54,749 nucleotides of DNA from an uncultured Elusimicrobia bacterium (GTDB taxonomy: Bacteria > Elusimicrobiota > Elusimicrobia > UBA1565 > UBA9628): assembly GCA_903881545.1 (NCBI GenBank), contig CAIRTQ010000102.1, positions 1-54,749 on the forward strand. The letters are read 5' to 3'. Positions within the stretch are counted from its first letter, which is position 1; every line of letters starts with the position of its first letter. Both the position numbers and the translations under genes were made by a program. Positions 1 through 7,910 of the stretch are shown one piece after another. The notes under the pieces were generated by a model, which did not search any database, had not been told where the DNA came from, and was given only the letters and a program-made list of their open reading frames with translations.

Positions 1-4
1 GCCG

Positions 5-415
5 ATGGCGGCGCCAGCGGCACCTCAGGCAGCAAGCTCCTCCCCTGCCGGAGGCCTGGACTTGATCGCCCCATTTCACGATGGCACAACAGTGCCTGCA
101 GCCCAGACGGTGTCTGAGCTGCAGGGCAAAGCCGAGGCGGTCCAGCGCGCGACCGCCGACATGCTCGGGCCGGTCATGGGCCTGCTCAACGATCCGGCTC
201 TTACCAAGAAACTGCCCCCGGAGCAGGCCAAGAGCATGGCCGCGTTGGCCGGCATGATGAAGGACATGCAGGCCGCCATGGCCGGCGGCAAGAATCTTTC
301 TCCCCAAGAGCGGGACGCCATGAGGATCCGCCTGCAGACCATAATGCCCCAGCTCATGAAGCAGATGCCGGCGCCGGCGCAACCGACAGAGGGGAACCCC
401 GGGCAACAGCCATGA
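5..415 (+). CDS. hypothetical protein, probably the 3' part of a gene entering from the left
   Basis: I do not recognise this protein. The frame is open to the window edge, so the ATG at 5 may be internal and the N-terminus may lie outside. The visible 136 residues are rich in Ala, Pro, Gln and Met, with low-complexity Pro/Ala at both ends and a Met-rich amphipathic middle (about residues 35-120) that looks helical. No catalytic motif or membrane segment is visible. Its TGA overlaps the ATG of the next gene in an ATGA arrangement, so it is probably co-transcribed and translationally coupled with the QueD/PTPS-like gene. It could be the tail of a secreted or periplasmic protein; nothing decides this. 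Confidence 0.55.
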   Translation: MAAPAAPQAASSSPAGGLDLIAPFHDGTTVPAAQTVSELQGKAEAVQRATADMLGPVMGLLNDPALTKKLPPEQAKSMAALAGMMKDMQAAMAGGKNLSPQERDAMRIRLQTIMPQLMKQMPAPAQPTEGNPGQQP

Positions 416-846
416 CCAAGAAGCCTGCGCGCGGCGCCGCCGCGCATTCGATCACTCGCGTCATCCATTTCTGCTACGGCCACCGCATACTCGGGCATCG
501 CGGCAAATGCCGCCATCTCCACGGACACAACGGCGTCATCGAGGTCACCCTGCGGCGCCCCAAGCTCGATAGGCTGGGCATGGTCATGGATTTCGAGCGG
601 ATAAAGACCCTGGTGGAAAAATGGGTGCGGACCACCCTGGATCACAAGATGCTGCTCCACTGCCGGGATCCCCTAGCGCCGGTCCTGCGCGCCGAGGGCG
701 AGCCCGTGGTGACGCTGCGCGGCAACCCCACGGCCGAGAACATCGCCCGCCTGGTCTATGCCCGAGCCCGGGCCAGCAAACTGCCAGTCCTTTGCGTGCG
801 GCTCTGGGAGAGCCGCGACTCGGTTGCGCAATATCCCGGCGCCTAG
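412..846 (+). CDS. 6-pyruvoyl-tetrahydropterin synthase / QueD family protein
   Basis: This 144-residue protein has the length and motifs of the 6-pyruvoyltetrahydropterin synthase / 6-carboxytetrahydropterin synthase family, zinc enzymes that act on dihydroneopterin triphosphate for queuosine or pterin synthesis. The zinc histidines are H24 in CYGHRI and H37/H39 in CRHLHGHN, where C33 is the expected catalytic cysteine. LDHK (76-79) supplies the conserved Asp/His, NPTAEN (105-110) is the usual helix start, and E133 in LWES is the pterin-anchoring Glu. All key residues are present, so it should be active. It overlaps the upstream gene by four bases and lies 7 bases before the thioredoxin reductase gene. 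Whether it serves queuosine (queD) or another pterin cannot be told, as no other que gene is in view. Confidence 0.85.
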   Translation: MTKKPARGAAAHSITRVIHFCYGHRILGHRGKCRHLHGHNGVIEVTLRRPKLDRLGMVMDFERIKTLVEKWVRTTLDHKMLLHCRDPLAPVLRAEGEPVVTLRGNPTAENIARLVYARARASKLPVLCVRLWESRDSVAQYPGA

Positions 847-853
847 GCACCCT

Positions 854-1780
854 ATGGCCGACACTGAAAAACTGCTCATCCTAGGTTCCGGCCCGGCCGC
901 CTTGACGGCGGCCATCTACGCGGCCCGCGCCGACCTCAACCCCTTGGTCTTCGCCGGAGTGTCCATGGGCGGACAGCTCATGATCACCTCCGATGTGGAG
1001 AACTTCCCGGGATTCGCCGAGCCGATCCCCGGGCCCGAGCTCATGGACCGCATGCGCCGGCAATGCGATCGGCTGGGCGTGCGGATCGTCGCGGAATACG
1101 CGGCCAAGGCGGAGCTCTCCAAGCCGCCTTTTCGATTGGAGACCACCGAAAGCACCGCGGCCTCGGCCCAGGCGCTCATCGTGGCCACGGGCGCCCAGGC
1201 GCGGCTCCTGGGCCTAGAGTCGGAATCAAAGCTCATGGGCCACGGCGTCTCCGCCTGCGCGACCTGCGACGGATTCTTCTTCAAGGGCAAGGAGGTAGCC
1301 GTGGTGGGCGGCGGCGACACCGCGATCGAGGAGGCGACATTCCTGACCAAGTTCGCCAGCCACGTCACCTTGATCCACCGCCGCGACCAGCTGCGCGCCT
1401 CCGCCGCCATGATCGAACGGGCTCGGCGCGACCCGAAGATATCCTACATCTGGAATCATGTGGTCGCCGATGTCCTGGGGCAAGACTCAGTGACCGGACT
1501 CAGCCTCAGGCACGCTCAGACCGGGCAGGCCCGCGAATTTCCCTGCCAGGGCCTCTTCGTGGCCATCGGCCACTCTCCCGCCACGGCCTTTCTCGCCGGG
1601 CAGCTGCGGCTGGATGCCAACGGCTTCATCGCGACCGACGGCCGCACCCGCACTTCCGTGCCCGGAGTCTTTGCCGCCGGAGATGTCATGGATTCCCGCT
1701 ACCGCCAGGCCATCACCGCCGCCGGGACCGGCTGCATGGCGGCCTTGGAAGCCGCGAGATACCTCTCCGGCCATGCTTAG
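854..1780 (+). CDS. trxB: thioredoxin reductase (NAD(P)H-dependent, FAD flavoprotein)
   Basis: A 308-residue class II flavoprotein disulfide reductase that passes electrons from NAD(P)H through FAD to thioredoxin. The FAD dinucleotide motif GSGPAALTAA is at residues 11-20, the redox-active pair is C135/C138 in SACATCDG, the NAD(P)H-binding GGGDTA follows, and the second FAD motif, GVFAAGDV, is near the C-terminus. Length matches bacterial TrxB. An in-frame start exists at 758, but that lies inside the previous gene and adds residues without homology; the ATG at 854 begins directly with the FAD fold. It overlaps lipA by 8 bases, placing it in one operon with the lipoate genes. Confidence 0.93.
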   Translation: MADTEKLLILGSGPAALTAAIYAARADLNPLVFAGVSMGGQLMITSDVENFPGFAEPIPGPELMDRMRRQCDRLGVRIVAEYAAKAELSKPPFRLETTESTAASAQALIVATGAQARLLGLESESKLMGHGVSACATCDGFFFKGKEVAVVGGGDTAIEEATFLTKFASHVTLIHRRDQLRASAAMIERARRDPKISYIWNHVVADVLGQDSVTGLSLRHAQTGQAREFPCQGLFVAIGHSPATAFLAGQLRLDANGFIATDGRTRTSVPGVFAAGDVMDSRYRQAITAAGTGCMAALEAARYLSGHA

Positions 1781-2660
1781 CGCAAGCCCGCGCCGATCAT
1801 TGCCTCCTTGGCTGAAGGCCGCCCTTCCAGCCGGCGCCAATGCCGCGCGCATCCGCCAGATCTGCGCCGAACGCGGCTTGACCACGGTGTGCGCCGGCGC
1901 TCGCTGTCCCAACCTCGGCGAATGCTGGGGCGCGGGCACCGCGACCTTCATGCTCCTGGGCGGCCAGTGCACCCGCGCCTGCCGGTTCTGCGCGGTCGCC
2001 AGCTCGGCCCGCCCACCGGCGCCCCCGGCAGGCGAGCCAGGAGTATTGGCCCGGACCCTGGCGGAGTTGGCGCTACGCTATGTCGTCCTCACCACAGTCT
2101 GCCGCGACGACCTGCCAGACCAGGGCGCGGCCCATGTCGCGGCCTGCGTCAAGGCGATCAAGCATGATTGTCCCGGCGTCAAGGTGGAACTGCTCCTGCA
2201 GGACTTCCGCGGCGACGAAGGCGCCTTGCGCACGGTGCAAGAATCTGCGCCCGACGTGCTCGGCCATAATGTCGAGACCGTGGAGCGCCTCTCGCCGCTG
2301 GCGCGCGACCCCCGCTGCGGCTACCGCCTTTCCCTGGCCGTGCTCGCGACCCTGCGCCGGCTGGCGCCGCGCACCCCGCTGAAGTCCTCGCTCATGCTCG
2401 GCTTGGGTGAGACCGAGGCAGAGGTGCTGGCCAGCCTGAGCGACCTCAAGGCGACCGGCGTCGACATCGTCACCATCGGCCAGTACCTCAGGCCGAGCGC
2501 CGGCAACCGACATCTGCCCGTGGCGCGCTTCGTGCCGCCGGAAGAATTCGGCCAGTGGGCCGAAAGGGCCAGAGAGCTGGGGTTCCGGCACGCTTCCTGC
2601 GGCCCCTTGGTGCGCAGTTCGTATCACGCGGCCGAGGCTTTCGCGGCCGCGCAACTTTAG
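1773..2660 (+). CDS. lipA: lipoyl synthase
   Basis: This 295-residue radical-SAM enzyme inserts two sulfurs into octanoyl-lipoyl domains. The auxiliary 4Fe-4S motif CX4CX5C is seen in CAGARCPNLGEC, the radical-SAM motif CX3CX2C in CTRACRFC, and the C-terminal RSSYHA, whose Ser ligates the auxiliary cluster, is intact. GTATFM and the LGLGE and GQYLRPS segments also match LipA. The N-terminus is short compared with E. coli LipA. The ATG at 1773 fits best; a longer in-frame start at 1614 would lie deep inside trxB. One oddity: the usual VDRDDL motif reads VCRDDL, an Asp to Cys change. It is followed 12 bases later by the dihydrolipoamide dehydrogenase gene. Confidence 0.93.
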   Translation: MLSASPRRSLPPWLKAALPAGANAARIRQICAERGLTTVCAGARCPNLGECWGAGTATFMLLGGQCTRACRFCAVASSARPPAPPAGEPGVLARTLAELALRYVVLTTVCRDDLPDQGAAHVAACVKAIKHDCPGVKVELLLQDFRGDEGALRTVQESAPDVLGHNVETVERLSPLARDPRCGYRLSLAVLATLRRLAPRTPLKSSLMLGLGETEAEVLASLSDLKATGVDIVTIGQYLRPSAGNRHLPVARFVPPEEFGQWAERARELGFRHASCGPLVRSSYHAAEAFAAAQL

Positions 2661-2672
2661 GAGACACCATTC

Positions 2673-4079
2673 ATGGCGCTATCTACCGAAGTCCTCGTGA
2701 TCGGCGGCGGGCCCGGGGGCTATGTCGCCGCTCTCAAGCTGGGCAAGCTTGGCAAAAAGACCTTGCTGGTCGAAAAGGACCGGCTCGGCGGGGTCTGCCT
2801 CAACAGCGGCTGCATCCCGTCGAAAGCCATGCTCCACCTGGCCGGCCAGCTGCACAAGGCGCGCAAGTCCAAGGCCCAGGGCGTGGAAGCGCCGGACCTT
2901 CGGCTCAACCTGCCCATGGCCATGACCTGGAAGGACGCCATGGTGCAGGGCTTAAGCCGCGGCATCGCGACCCTGGCCAAGGGCAACGCGGTCACGACTT
3001 TGGCGGGCGCGGCGCGGCTGACCGGCGCGCACGAAGCCGAGGTGGCGACGCCGGAAGGCCCGCAGACCGTTTCTTTTGAGCAGGCCGTCATCGCGGCCGG
3101 CTCGCGGCCGCTCGCCCTGCCGGGCTTCGATTTCGACGGCGTCCGTGTGCTCAGTTCCACCGACGCGCTGGCCCTGCGCGAGGTCCCGCCCAGGCTGCTG
3201 ATCATCGGCGGCGGAATCATCGGCCTGGAGCTGGGCACGATCTTCGCCAAGCTAGGTTCCGCGGTCACCATCGTGGAGTTCCTGCCCGAGGTGCTCACCG
3301 GAATCGAGCCCGACCTGGTAGCGCCGGTGCTGCGCAACCTGAAGAGGCTGGGCGTCGAAGTCATGGTCAGCTCCCGGGCCAAAAAATTCGCGACCGAAGG
3401 CGACGGGCTCGCGGTCACGGTGGAGACCCCGGCCGGGGAGAAGACCGTGGCGGCGGACAAGATACTGCTAAGCGTGGGCCGCTCGGTCGCCAGCAAGGAG
3501 CTGGGCCTGGAGGCCGCGGGCATCGCCTGCGACTCCAAGGGCCACATCCTGGTCAACGAGCGCTATCAGACCAAGGCCCCGAACATCTACGCGGTAGGCG
3601 ATGTGATCGGGCCGCCGTACCTGGCGCACAAGGCGTCGCGCGAAGCCGTGCTCGCGGCCCTGCATATCGCGGGCCGTCCGGCCGAGGCGCGCGGGGCCAT
3701 CCCTTCCGCCATCTTCACGGACCCGGAGATTGCTTCGGTCGGAGAGACCGCGGCCCAGGCCATGGCGCGCGGCGCCGAGGTGCTGGTGGGCCGGTTCCCT
3801 TTCATGGCCCTGGGCCGGGCCCAGGCCATGCGGGAGACGGACGGTTTCGTGCGGATTGTGGCGGACAAAAACTCGCGCAAAATCCTGGGCGGCGCCATCG
3901 TAGGGCCCGAAGCGTCGGATCTCATCGGCGAGCTGTGCCTGGCTGTGAAGGTAGGAGCGACGGTTGAGGACCTGGGCTCGACCGTGCATCCTCATCCGTC
4001 CTTGGGCGAAGCGATCGCCGAAGCGGCGGAGGCCTGCCTGGGCCAAGCCCTGCACATCCTGACCCCGGGAAGGACCTAA
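2673..4079 (+). CDS. lpdA: dihydrolipoamide dehydrogenase (E3)
   Basis: A 468-residue FAD-dependent pyridine nucleotide-disulfide oxidoreductase that reoxidises dihydrolipoyl groups of 2-oxoacid dehydrogenases or the glycine cleavage system. GGGPGGYVAA (11-20) binds FAD, the active-site disulfide is C42/C47 in GGVCLNSGCIPSK, and GGGIIGLELG is the NAD site. The C-terminal HPHPSLGEA holds the catalytic His-Glu pair. Length is typical. An AGGAGA-like ribosome site precedes the ATG. It sits between lipA and the lipB homologue, so the operon joins lipoate attachment to the enzyme that uses it. No E1, E2 or GcvH gene is visible, so the partner complex is elsewhere. Confidence 0.93.
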   Translation: MALSTEVLVIGGGPGGYVAALKLGKLGKKTLLVEKDRLGGVCLNSGCIPSKAMLHLAGQLHKARKSKAQGVEAPDLRLNLPMAMTWKDAMVQGLSRGIATLAKGNAVTTLAGAARLTGAHEAEVATPEGPQTVSFEQAVIAAGSRPLALPGFDFDGVRVLSSTDALALREVPPRLLIIGGGIIGLELGTIFAKLGSAVTIVEFLPEVLTGIEPDLVAPVLRNLKRLGVEVMVSSRAKKFATEGDGLAVTVETPAGEKTVAADKILLSVGRSVASKELGLEAAGIACDSKGHILVNERYQTKAPNIYAVGDVIGPPYLAHKASREAVLAALHIAGRPAEARGAIPSAIFTDPEIASVGETAAQAMARGAEVLVGRFPFMALGRAQAMRETDGFVRIVADKNSRKILGGAIVGPEASDLIGELCLAVKVGATVEDLGSTVHPHPSLGEAIAEAAEACLGQALHILTPGRT

Positions 4080-4086
4080 GGCCTTC

Positions 4087-4680
4087 ATGCTGGTCAGGCA
4101 CCTCGGATTAAAGCCGTACGCCGAGGTCATGGCCTTGCAGTCCGAGATTGTGCAACGGCGCGCCGCCCGGCAAGCCCCGGACACCTTGCTCCTGGCCCAG
4201 CATCCTTCCCTGTACACGCGCGGCGCAGCCAGCCGCCGGCGGCCGGCATGTCGACTGCCCTATCCTTTACGCACGGTGAATCGGGAGGGGGGACTGTTCT
4301 TCTACGGGCCCGGCCAGCTGGCAGGCTATCCGGTGTTCGACCTGCGCGGCCGCGGGCTGACCCTGGACAGTTATGAACGGTCCCTGGAAGGAGTAATCAT
4401 CGAAGCGCTGCTTGACATCGGAGTCAAGGCGATCCGCCACCGGGGCGAAGCCGGGCTGTGCGCCGCTGGCAAGAGGCTGGTCTTCATCGGCGTGGCGGTA
4501 GAAAACGGCATCTCCAGCCATGGCTTCGCGATCAACGTCGACGGCGATTTGGCGCCTCTGCGCCTCATCACGCCGCAGCGCGGCCTGGAGTGGACCTCTT
4601 TGCAGGAACTCTTGGGCCATCCGCCGGATGAGCTCGCGGTGGCCAGGTCCGTGGCCGAAGCCTTCCTACGGTATTTCTAA
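4087..4680 (+). CDS. lipB: LipB-like octanoyltransferase homologue, catalytic Cys missing
   Basis: This 197-residue protein aligns end to end with LipB, which moves octanoate from acyl-ACP to lipoyl domains. GPGQLAGYP (74-82), GKRLVFIG (128-135), with K129 at the catalytic lysine position, and SSHGFAINV (143-151) are clear. However, the acyl-accepting Cys of the PCG motif is Gln (ITPQ, Q164), and the YHGPGQ motif has Tyr in place of His (FYGPGQ). The only nearby cysteine is C125, four residues before K129. Either the acyl-enzyme Cys has moved, or this is a divergent transferase or ligase of the same fold. The gene starts 7 bases after lpdA and ends the lipoate operon, so a lipoate role remains likely. 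Confidence 0.8.
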   Translation: MLVRHLGLKPYAEVMALQSEIVQRRAARQAPDTLLLAQHPSLYTRGAASRRRPACRLPYPLRTVNREGGLFFYGPGQLAGYPVFDLRGRGLTLDSYERSLEGVIIEALLDIGVKAIRHRGEAGLCAAGKRLVFIGVAVENGISSHGFAINVDGDLAPLRLITPQRGLEWTSLQELLGHPPDELAVARSVAEAFLRYF

Positions 4681-4826
4681 TAAGCCGTTGCCGTTGTTTG
4701 CGGTTGGCACCGCGCCAGCGGCGCCAACCCCGGCGCCGCCCTTTCCTATGCGGCGCCGATTCTATAGAAGGCCGGTACCCATTCAATCCATTCCAACGAT
4801 CAACTTTGGTGGGCCATCGCCGCGGG

Positions 4827-4880
4827 CGCCGACCTTTGGTCGGCGTGGGTTCCGGTGCCGGCCTTCGGCCGGCGCCGGAA
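4827..4880 (+). repeat. pair of adjacent strong hairpins in the lipB-aminotransferase gap
   Basis: Two perfect or near-perfect stem-loops stand side by side. The first is 8 bp (4827-4834 with 4838-4845) around a TTT loop. The second is 14 bp with one G-U-type mismatch (4850-4863 with 4867-4880) around a TTC loop. There is no T-run after either, so they are not classical intrinsic terminators. Further upstream (about 4710-4740) GGCGCC blocks also pair. The layout resembles REP/BIME-type elements or mRNA 3'-end stabilisers. The rest of the 279-base gap has no gene that I can support. Confidence 0.55.
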
Positions 4881-4922
4881 CCGCAGGCAGGACGACAACG
4901 GCGCTATAGGGCACATGTTAGC

Positions 4923-4952
4923 CTGACTATGGTTTTCCATTTCTGCTAGAAT
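4923..4952 (+). promoter_or_regulatory. candidate promoter for the aminotransferase gene, probably leaderless
   Basis: A CTGACT -35-like hexamer at 4923-4928 and a TAGAAT -10-like hexamer at 4947-4952 are 18 bases apart. The ATG at 4960 follows the -10 box by only 7 bases and has no Shine-Dalgarno sequence, so transcription would begin at or near the start codon. Confidence 0.4.
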
Positions 4953-4959
4953 TATCCTC

Positions 4960-6147
4960 ATGAAACTCGCCAACTGGATGTCCCGACTCGGCACGGAAAC
5001 CGCTTTCGAGGTGCTTGCCCGCGCACGCGCCCTTGAAGCCCAAGGACGCAAGATCATCCATCTCCAGATCGGCGAGCCGGATTTCGACACCCCCAAGAAC
5101 ATCCGCGAGAAGGCCAAGACCGCCATAGACGAGGGCTACACCCACTACGGCCCCTCGGCCGGCCTGCCCGACATGCGCGCCGCCATGGCCGAGTACCTCA
5201 ACAAGACCCGCGGCCTGAACTACATCCCCGAGGAAACCATCATCTTCCCGGGCGGCAAGCCCGTCATGTTCTTCACCATCATGGCCCTGTGCAACCCCGG
5301 CGACGAGGTCATCTACCCCAACCCCGGATTCCCCATCTACGAGTCCATGATCAACTTCATAGGCGCCAAGGCCGTGCCCCTGCCGATCCGCGAGGAGAAC
5401 GACTTCAACTTCGACATCAAGGAATTCGAGCGGCTCATCACCCACAAGACCAAGCTCATCATCCTCAACTCCCCGGCCAACCCGACCGGCGGCTTCCTGG
5501 AAAAGGACGACCTAGAGAAGATCGCCAAGATCCTGGCCAAGCACCCTGATGTGGCCGTGCTCTCCGATGAGATCTATTCGCGCATCCTCTACGGCAGCGC
5601 CAAGCACCACTCCATCGCCGAATTCCCCGGCATGAAGGAGCGCACCATCATCCTGGAGGGCTTCTCCAAGACCTACGCCATGACCGGCTGGCGGCTCGGC
5701 TACGCGGCCGGCCCCAAGGACCTCATCACGGCCATGGCGCGCCTGGCCACCAACTGCCACTCCTGCACCGCCTCCTACGCCCAGATCGCGGCCATCGAGG
5801 CCCTGCAAGGACCGCAGGACGACGTGGTGAAGATGGTAGCCGAGTTCAAGCGCCGCCGCGATGTCATCGTGGCCGGCCTCAACAAGCTGCCGGGCTTCAC
5901 CTGCCAGACGCCCAAGGCCGCCTTCTACGTGTTCCCGAACATCAAGAAGCTCGGCCGCCCCGCCAAACAGGTCGCCGACTTCCTGCTCCAGGACGCGGGC
6001 GTGGCCTGCCTCTCGGGCACGGCTTTCGGCGCCTTCGGCGAGGGCTACCTGCGCTTCTCCTACGCCAACTCCGTGGAGAACATCCAGGAAGCCATGAAGA
6101 AGATCGGCGAAGCGCTGCCGCGGCTGGAGCGCATGACCGCAGCCTGA
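4960..6147 (+). CDS. class I/II pyridoxal-phosphate aminotransferase
   Basis: A 395-residue fold-type I aminotransferase of the aspartate/alanine-type group, which exchanges amino groups between amino acids and 2-oxo acids using PLP. LQIGEPDFDTP (36-46) is the N-terminal substrate-binding signature, NSPANPTGG is the conserved Asn-Pro segment, SDEIYSRI carries the PLP-contacting Asp and Tyr, and GFSKTYAMTGWRLGY has the Schiff-base Lys. A C-terminal Arg in YLRFSYA is the carboxylate-binding Arg. The protein is complete. Its stop and the next gene's ATG share one base (6147), so it is coupled with the exporter gene. The exact substrate cannot be read from sequence; aspartate or alanine/valine are the usual ones. 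Confidence 0.88.
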   Translation: MKLANWMSRLGTETAFEVLARARALEAQGRKIIHLQIGEPDFDTPKNIREKAKTAIDEGYTHYGPSAGLPDMRAAMAEYLNKTRGLNYIPEETIIFPGGKPVMFFTIMALCNPGDEVIYPNPGFPIYESMINFIGAKAVPLPIREENDFNFDIKEFERLITHKTKLIILNSPANPTGGFLEKDDLEKIAKILAKHPDVAVLSDEIYSRILYGSAKHHSIAEFPGMKERTIILEGFSKTYAMTGWRLGYAAGPKDLITAMARLATNCHSCTASYAQIAAIEALQGPQDDVVKMVAEFKRRRDVIVAGLNKLPGFTCQTPKAAFYVFPNIKKLGRPAKQVADFLLQDAGVACLSGTAFGAFGEGYLRFSYANSVENIQEAMKKIGEALPRLERMTAA

Positions 6148-7910
6148 TGGAATCGCTCAAGCGGCTTAAGCCGTACCTCACCGAACACAAGACCAGGCTC
6201 CTGCAGGCCTGCCTGGTCATGGTGGCCGTCGCGCTCTTGAACGGCGCCACGGCCTTGGTCCTCAAGCCCGCCATCAACGCCATCTTCGCGCACCAGGGGG
6301 ATTATCGGATGCTCTGGGGCGTGGTGCTGGCCATCCCCGCCATCTTCTTCCTGAAGCTGGTCATCACCTACATCCAGACCTACCTCGTCAACTACATCGG
6401 CCAGCGCATCGCCCAGCGCCTGCGCGAGGAGCTCTTCCGCCACCTCCACGCCCTCTCCCTGGACTTCTTCTGGAGGTCCAAGACCGGCGAGGTACTCTCG
6501 CGCCTGACCAACGACGTCACCAACCTCCAGAACGGCCTGCAGTTCGTGCCCTTATTCCTGGTGCGCGACACGCTCACCGTGCTGGCCTTGCTGGTGGTCA
6601 TGTTTTACATCAACTGGCACTTCGCCTTGATCGCCATCATCGCCATCCCTGTCGCCGGAGGGGTGCTGGGCGTCCTGGGCCGCAAGCTGCGCGCCTCCGG
6701 CCGCAAGGGGCAGGAGGTCATGGGGGAGATCTACCACCGCTTCCAGGAGAGCCTGCAGGGCATGCTGGTGGTCAAAGCCTTCAACTACGAAGCCGAGGCA
6801 ATGGTCAAGTTCCGGGTCGAGAGTGACGCATTCTTCGGCCAGATGATGCGCTACTACCGGGCCACGGCCCTCTCGGGGCCGCTCATGGAGTTTCTGGGCA
6901 GCATCATCATGGCCGCCATCGTCTTGAAGGCGGGCCAGGAGATCTATGCCCAGACGATGACCCCCGGAGATTTCTTCACCTTCCTGGGCTCCTTCTTCAT
7001 GGCCTACGCGCCCATAAAGAACATCGCCCAGACCAACGCCCAGATCCAACTGGCCTTGGCCAGCGCGGACCGCATCTTCGCCATACTCGACGAGAAGCCC
7101 ACCGTCATGGAGCGGCCCGGCGCCGTGCGCTTCACGGGCCTGCGCGAAGGCATCGTGTTCGACGATGTCTCTTTCAAGTACCCCAGCCGGGACCACTGGG
7201 CCCTGCGCCATGTCAGCCTGGAGATCAAAAAAGGCGAGGTCGTGGCCATGGCCGGGTCCAGCGGCTCCGGCAAGACCACCTTGGTCCACCTCCTGCTGCG
7301 CCTCTTCGATCCGACCGAAGGCCGCATCCTCATCGACGGCAAGGACCTGCGCGACTACGCCAGCCAGTCGCTGCGCGCGCAGTTCGGCCTGGTCACCCAG
7401 GACACCATCCTCTTCAACGACAAGCTGGGCGCCAACGTCGCCGTGGGCAGCCCCGGAGCCTCGCTCGATGACATCCGCCGCGCCCTGGAGGTGGCCAACG
7501 CCTCCGAGTTCGTGGCCGACCTGCCCGCGGGCCTCGATACGCCCCTGGGCGACCGCGGACTGCGCCTCTCCGGCGGGCAGCGCCAGCGCATCGCCATCGC
7601 GCGGGCCGTGCTCAAGAACCCCTCGTTCCTCCTTCTCGACGAGGCCACCTCCAACCTCGACGCCGGCAGCGAGAAGAGCGTGCAGGCGGCGCTGGAACGC
7701 ATCTACCCCGGCCGCACGGTCCTCATCGTCGCCCACCGCCTGTCCACCCTCCAGAACGCCCACCGCATCGTGGTCCTGCACCACGGCGAGGTAGCTGAGG
7801 CCGGCACCCACGCCGAGCTTCTGAGCCGAGGGGGGATATACGCCACGCTCTACCGGTTCCAGCAGCTCGAGCCGGGCATCGAGGATGAAGCCGCTCCTAA
7901 AGAGGCTTGA
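6147..7910 (+). CDS. MsbA-type ABC exporter (lipid A/lipid flippase-like)
   Basis: A 587-residue half-size ABC exporter: about six membrane helices in residues 1-310, then a nucleotide-binding domain. The NBD shows Walker A GSSGSGKTT, Q-loop VTQDT, signature LSGGQRQRIAIARA, Walker B LLLDEATSNLD and the His switch in VAHRLST. This architecture matches MsbA, which flips lipid A-core or other lipids across the inner membrane as a homodimer. The next gene, a GT9 glycosyltransferase overlapping it by 26 bases, supports an envelope-lipid role. Drug or peptide exporters share the same layout, so the substrate is inferred from context. Confidence 0.88.
   Translation: MESLKRLKPYLTEHKTRLLQACLVMVAVALLNGATALVLKPAINAIFAHQGDYRMLWGVVLAIPAIFFLKLVITYIQTYLVNYIGQRIAQRLREELFRHLHALSLDFFWRSKTGEVLSRLTNDVTNLQNGLQFVPLFLVRDTLTVLALLVVMFYINWHFALIAIIAIPVAGGVLGVLGRKLRASGRKGQEVMGEIYHRFQESLQGMLVVKAFNYEAEAMVKFRVESDAFFGQMMRYYRATALSGPLMEFLGSIIMAAIVLKAGQEIYAQTMTPGDFFTFLGSFFMAYAPIKNIAQTNAQIQLALASADRIFAILDEKPTVMERPGAVRFTGLREGIVFDDVSFKYPSRDHWALRHVSLEIKKGEVVAMAGSSGSGKTTLVHLLLRLFDPTEGRILIDGKDLRDYASQSLRAQFGLVTQDTILFNDKLGANVAVGSPGASLDDIRRALEVANASEFVADLPAGLDTPLGDRGLRLSGGQRQRIAIARAVLKNPSFLLLDEATSNLDAGSEKSVQAALERIYPGRTVLIVAHRLSTLQNAHRIVVLHHGEVAEAGTHAELLSRGGIYATLYRFQQLEPGIEDEAAPKEA

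Noticed and set aside
1-4700. Avoidance of CTGCAG as evidence for the specificity of the restriction system
   Set aside because: The hexamer appears several times in the first kilobases, so no avoidance is evident and specificity cannot be inferred this way.
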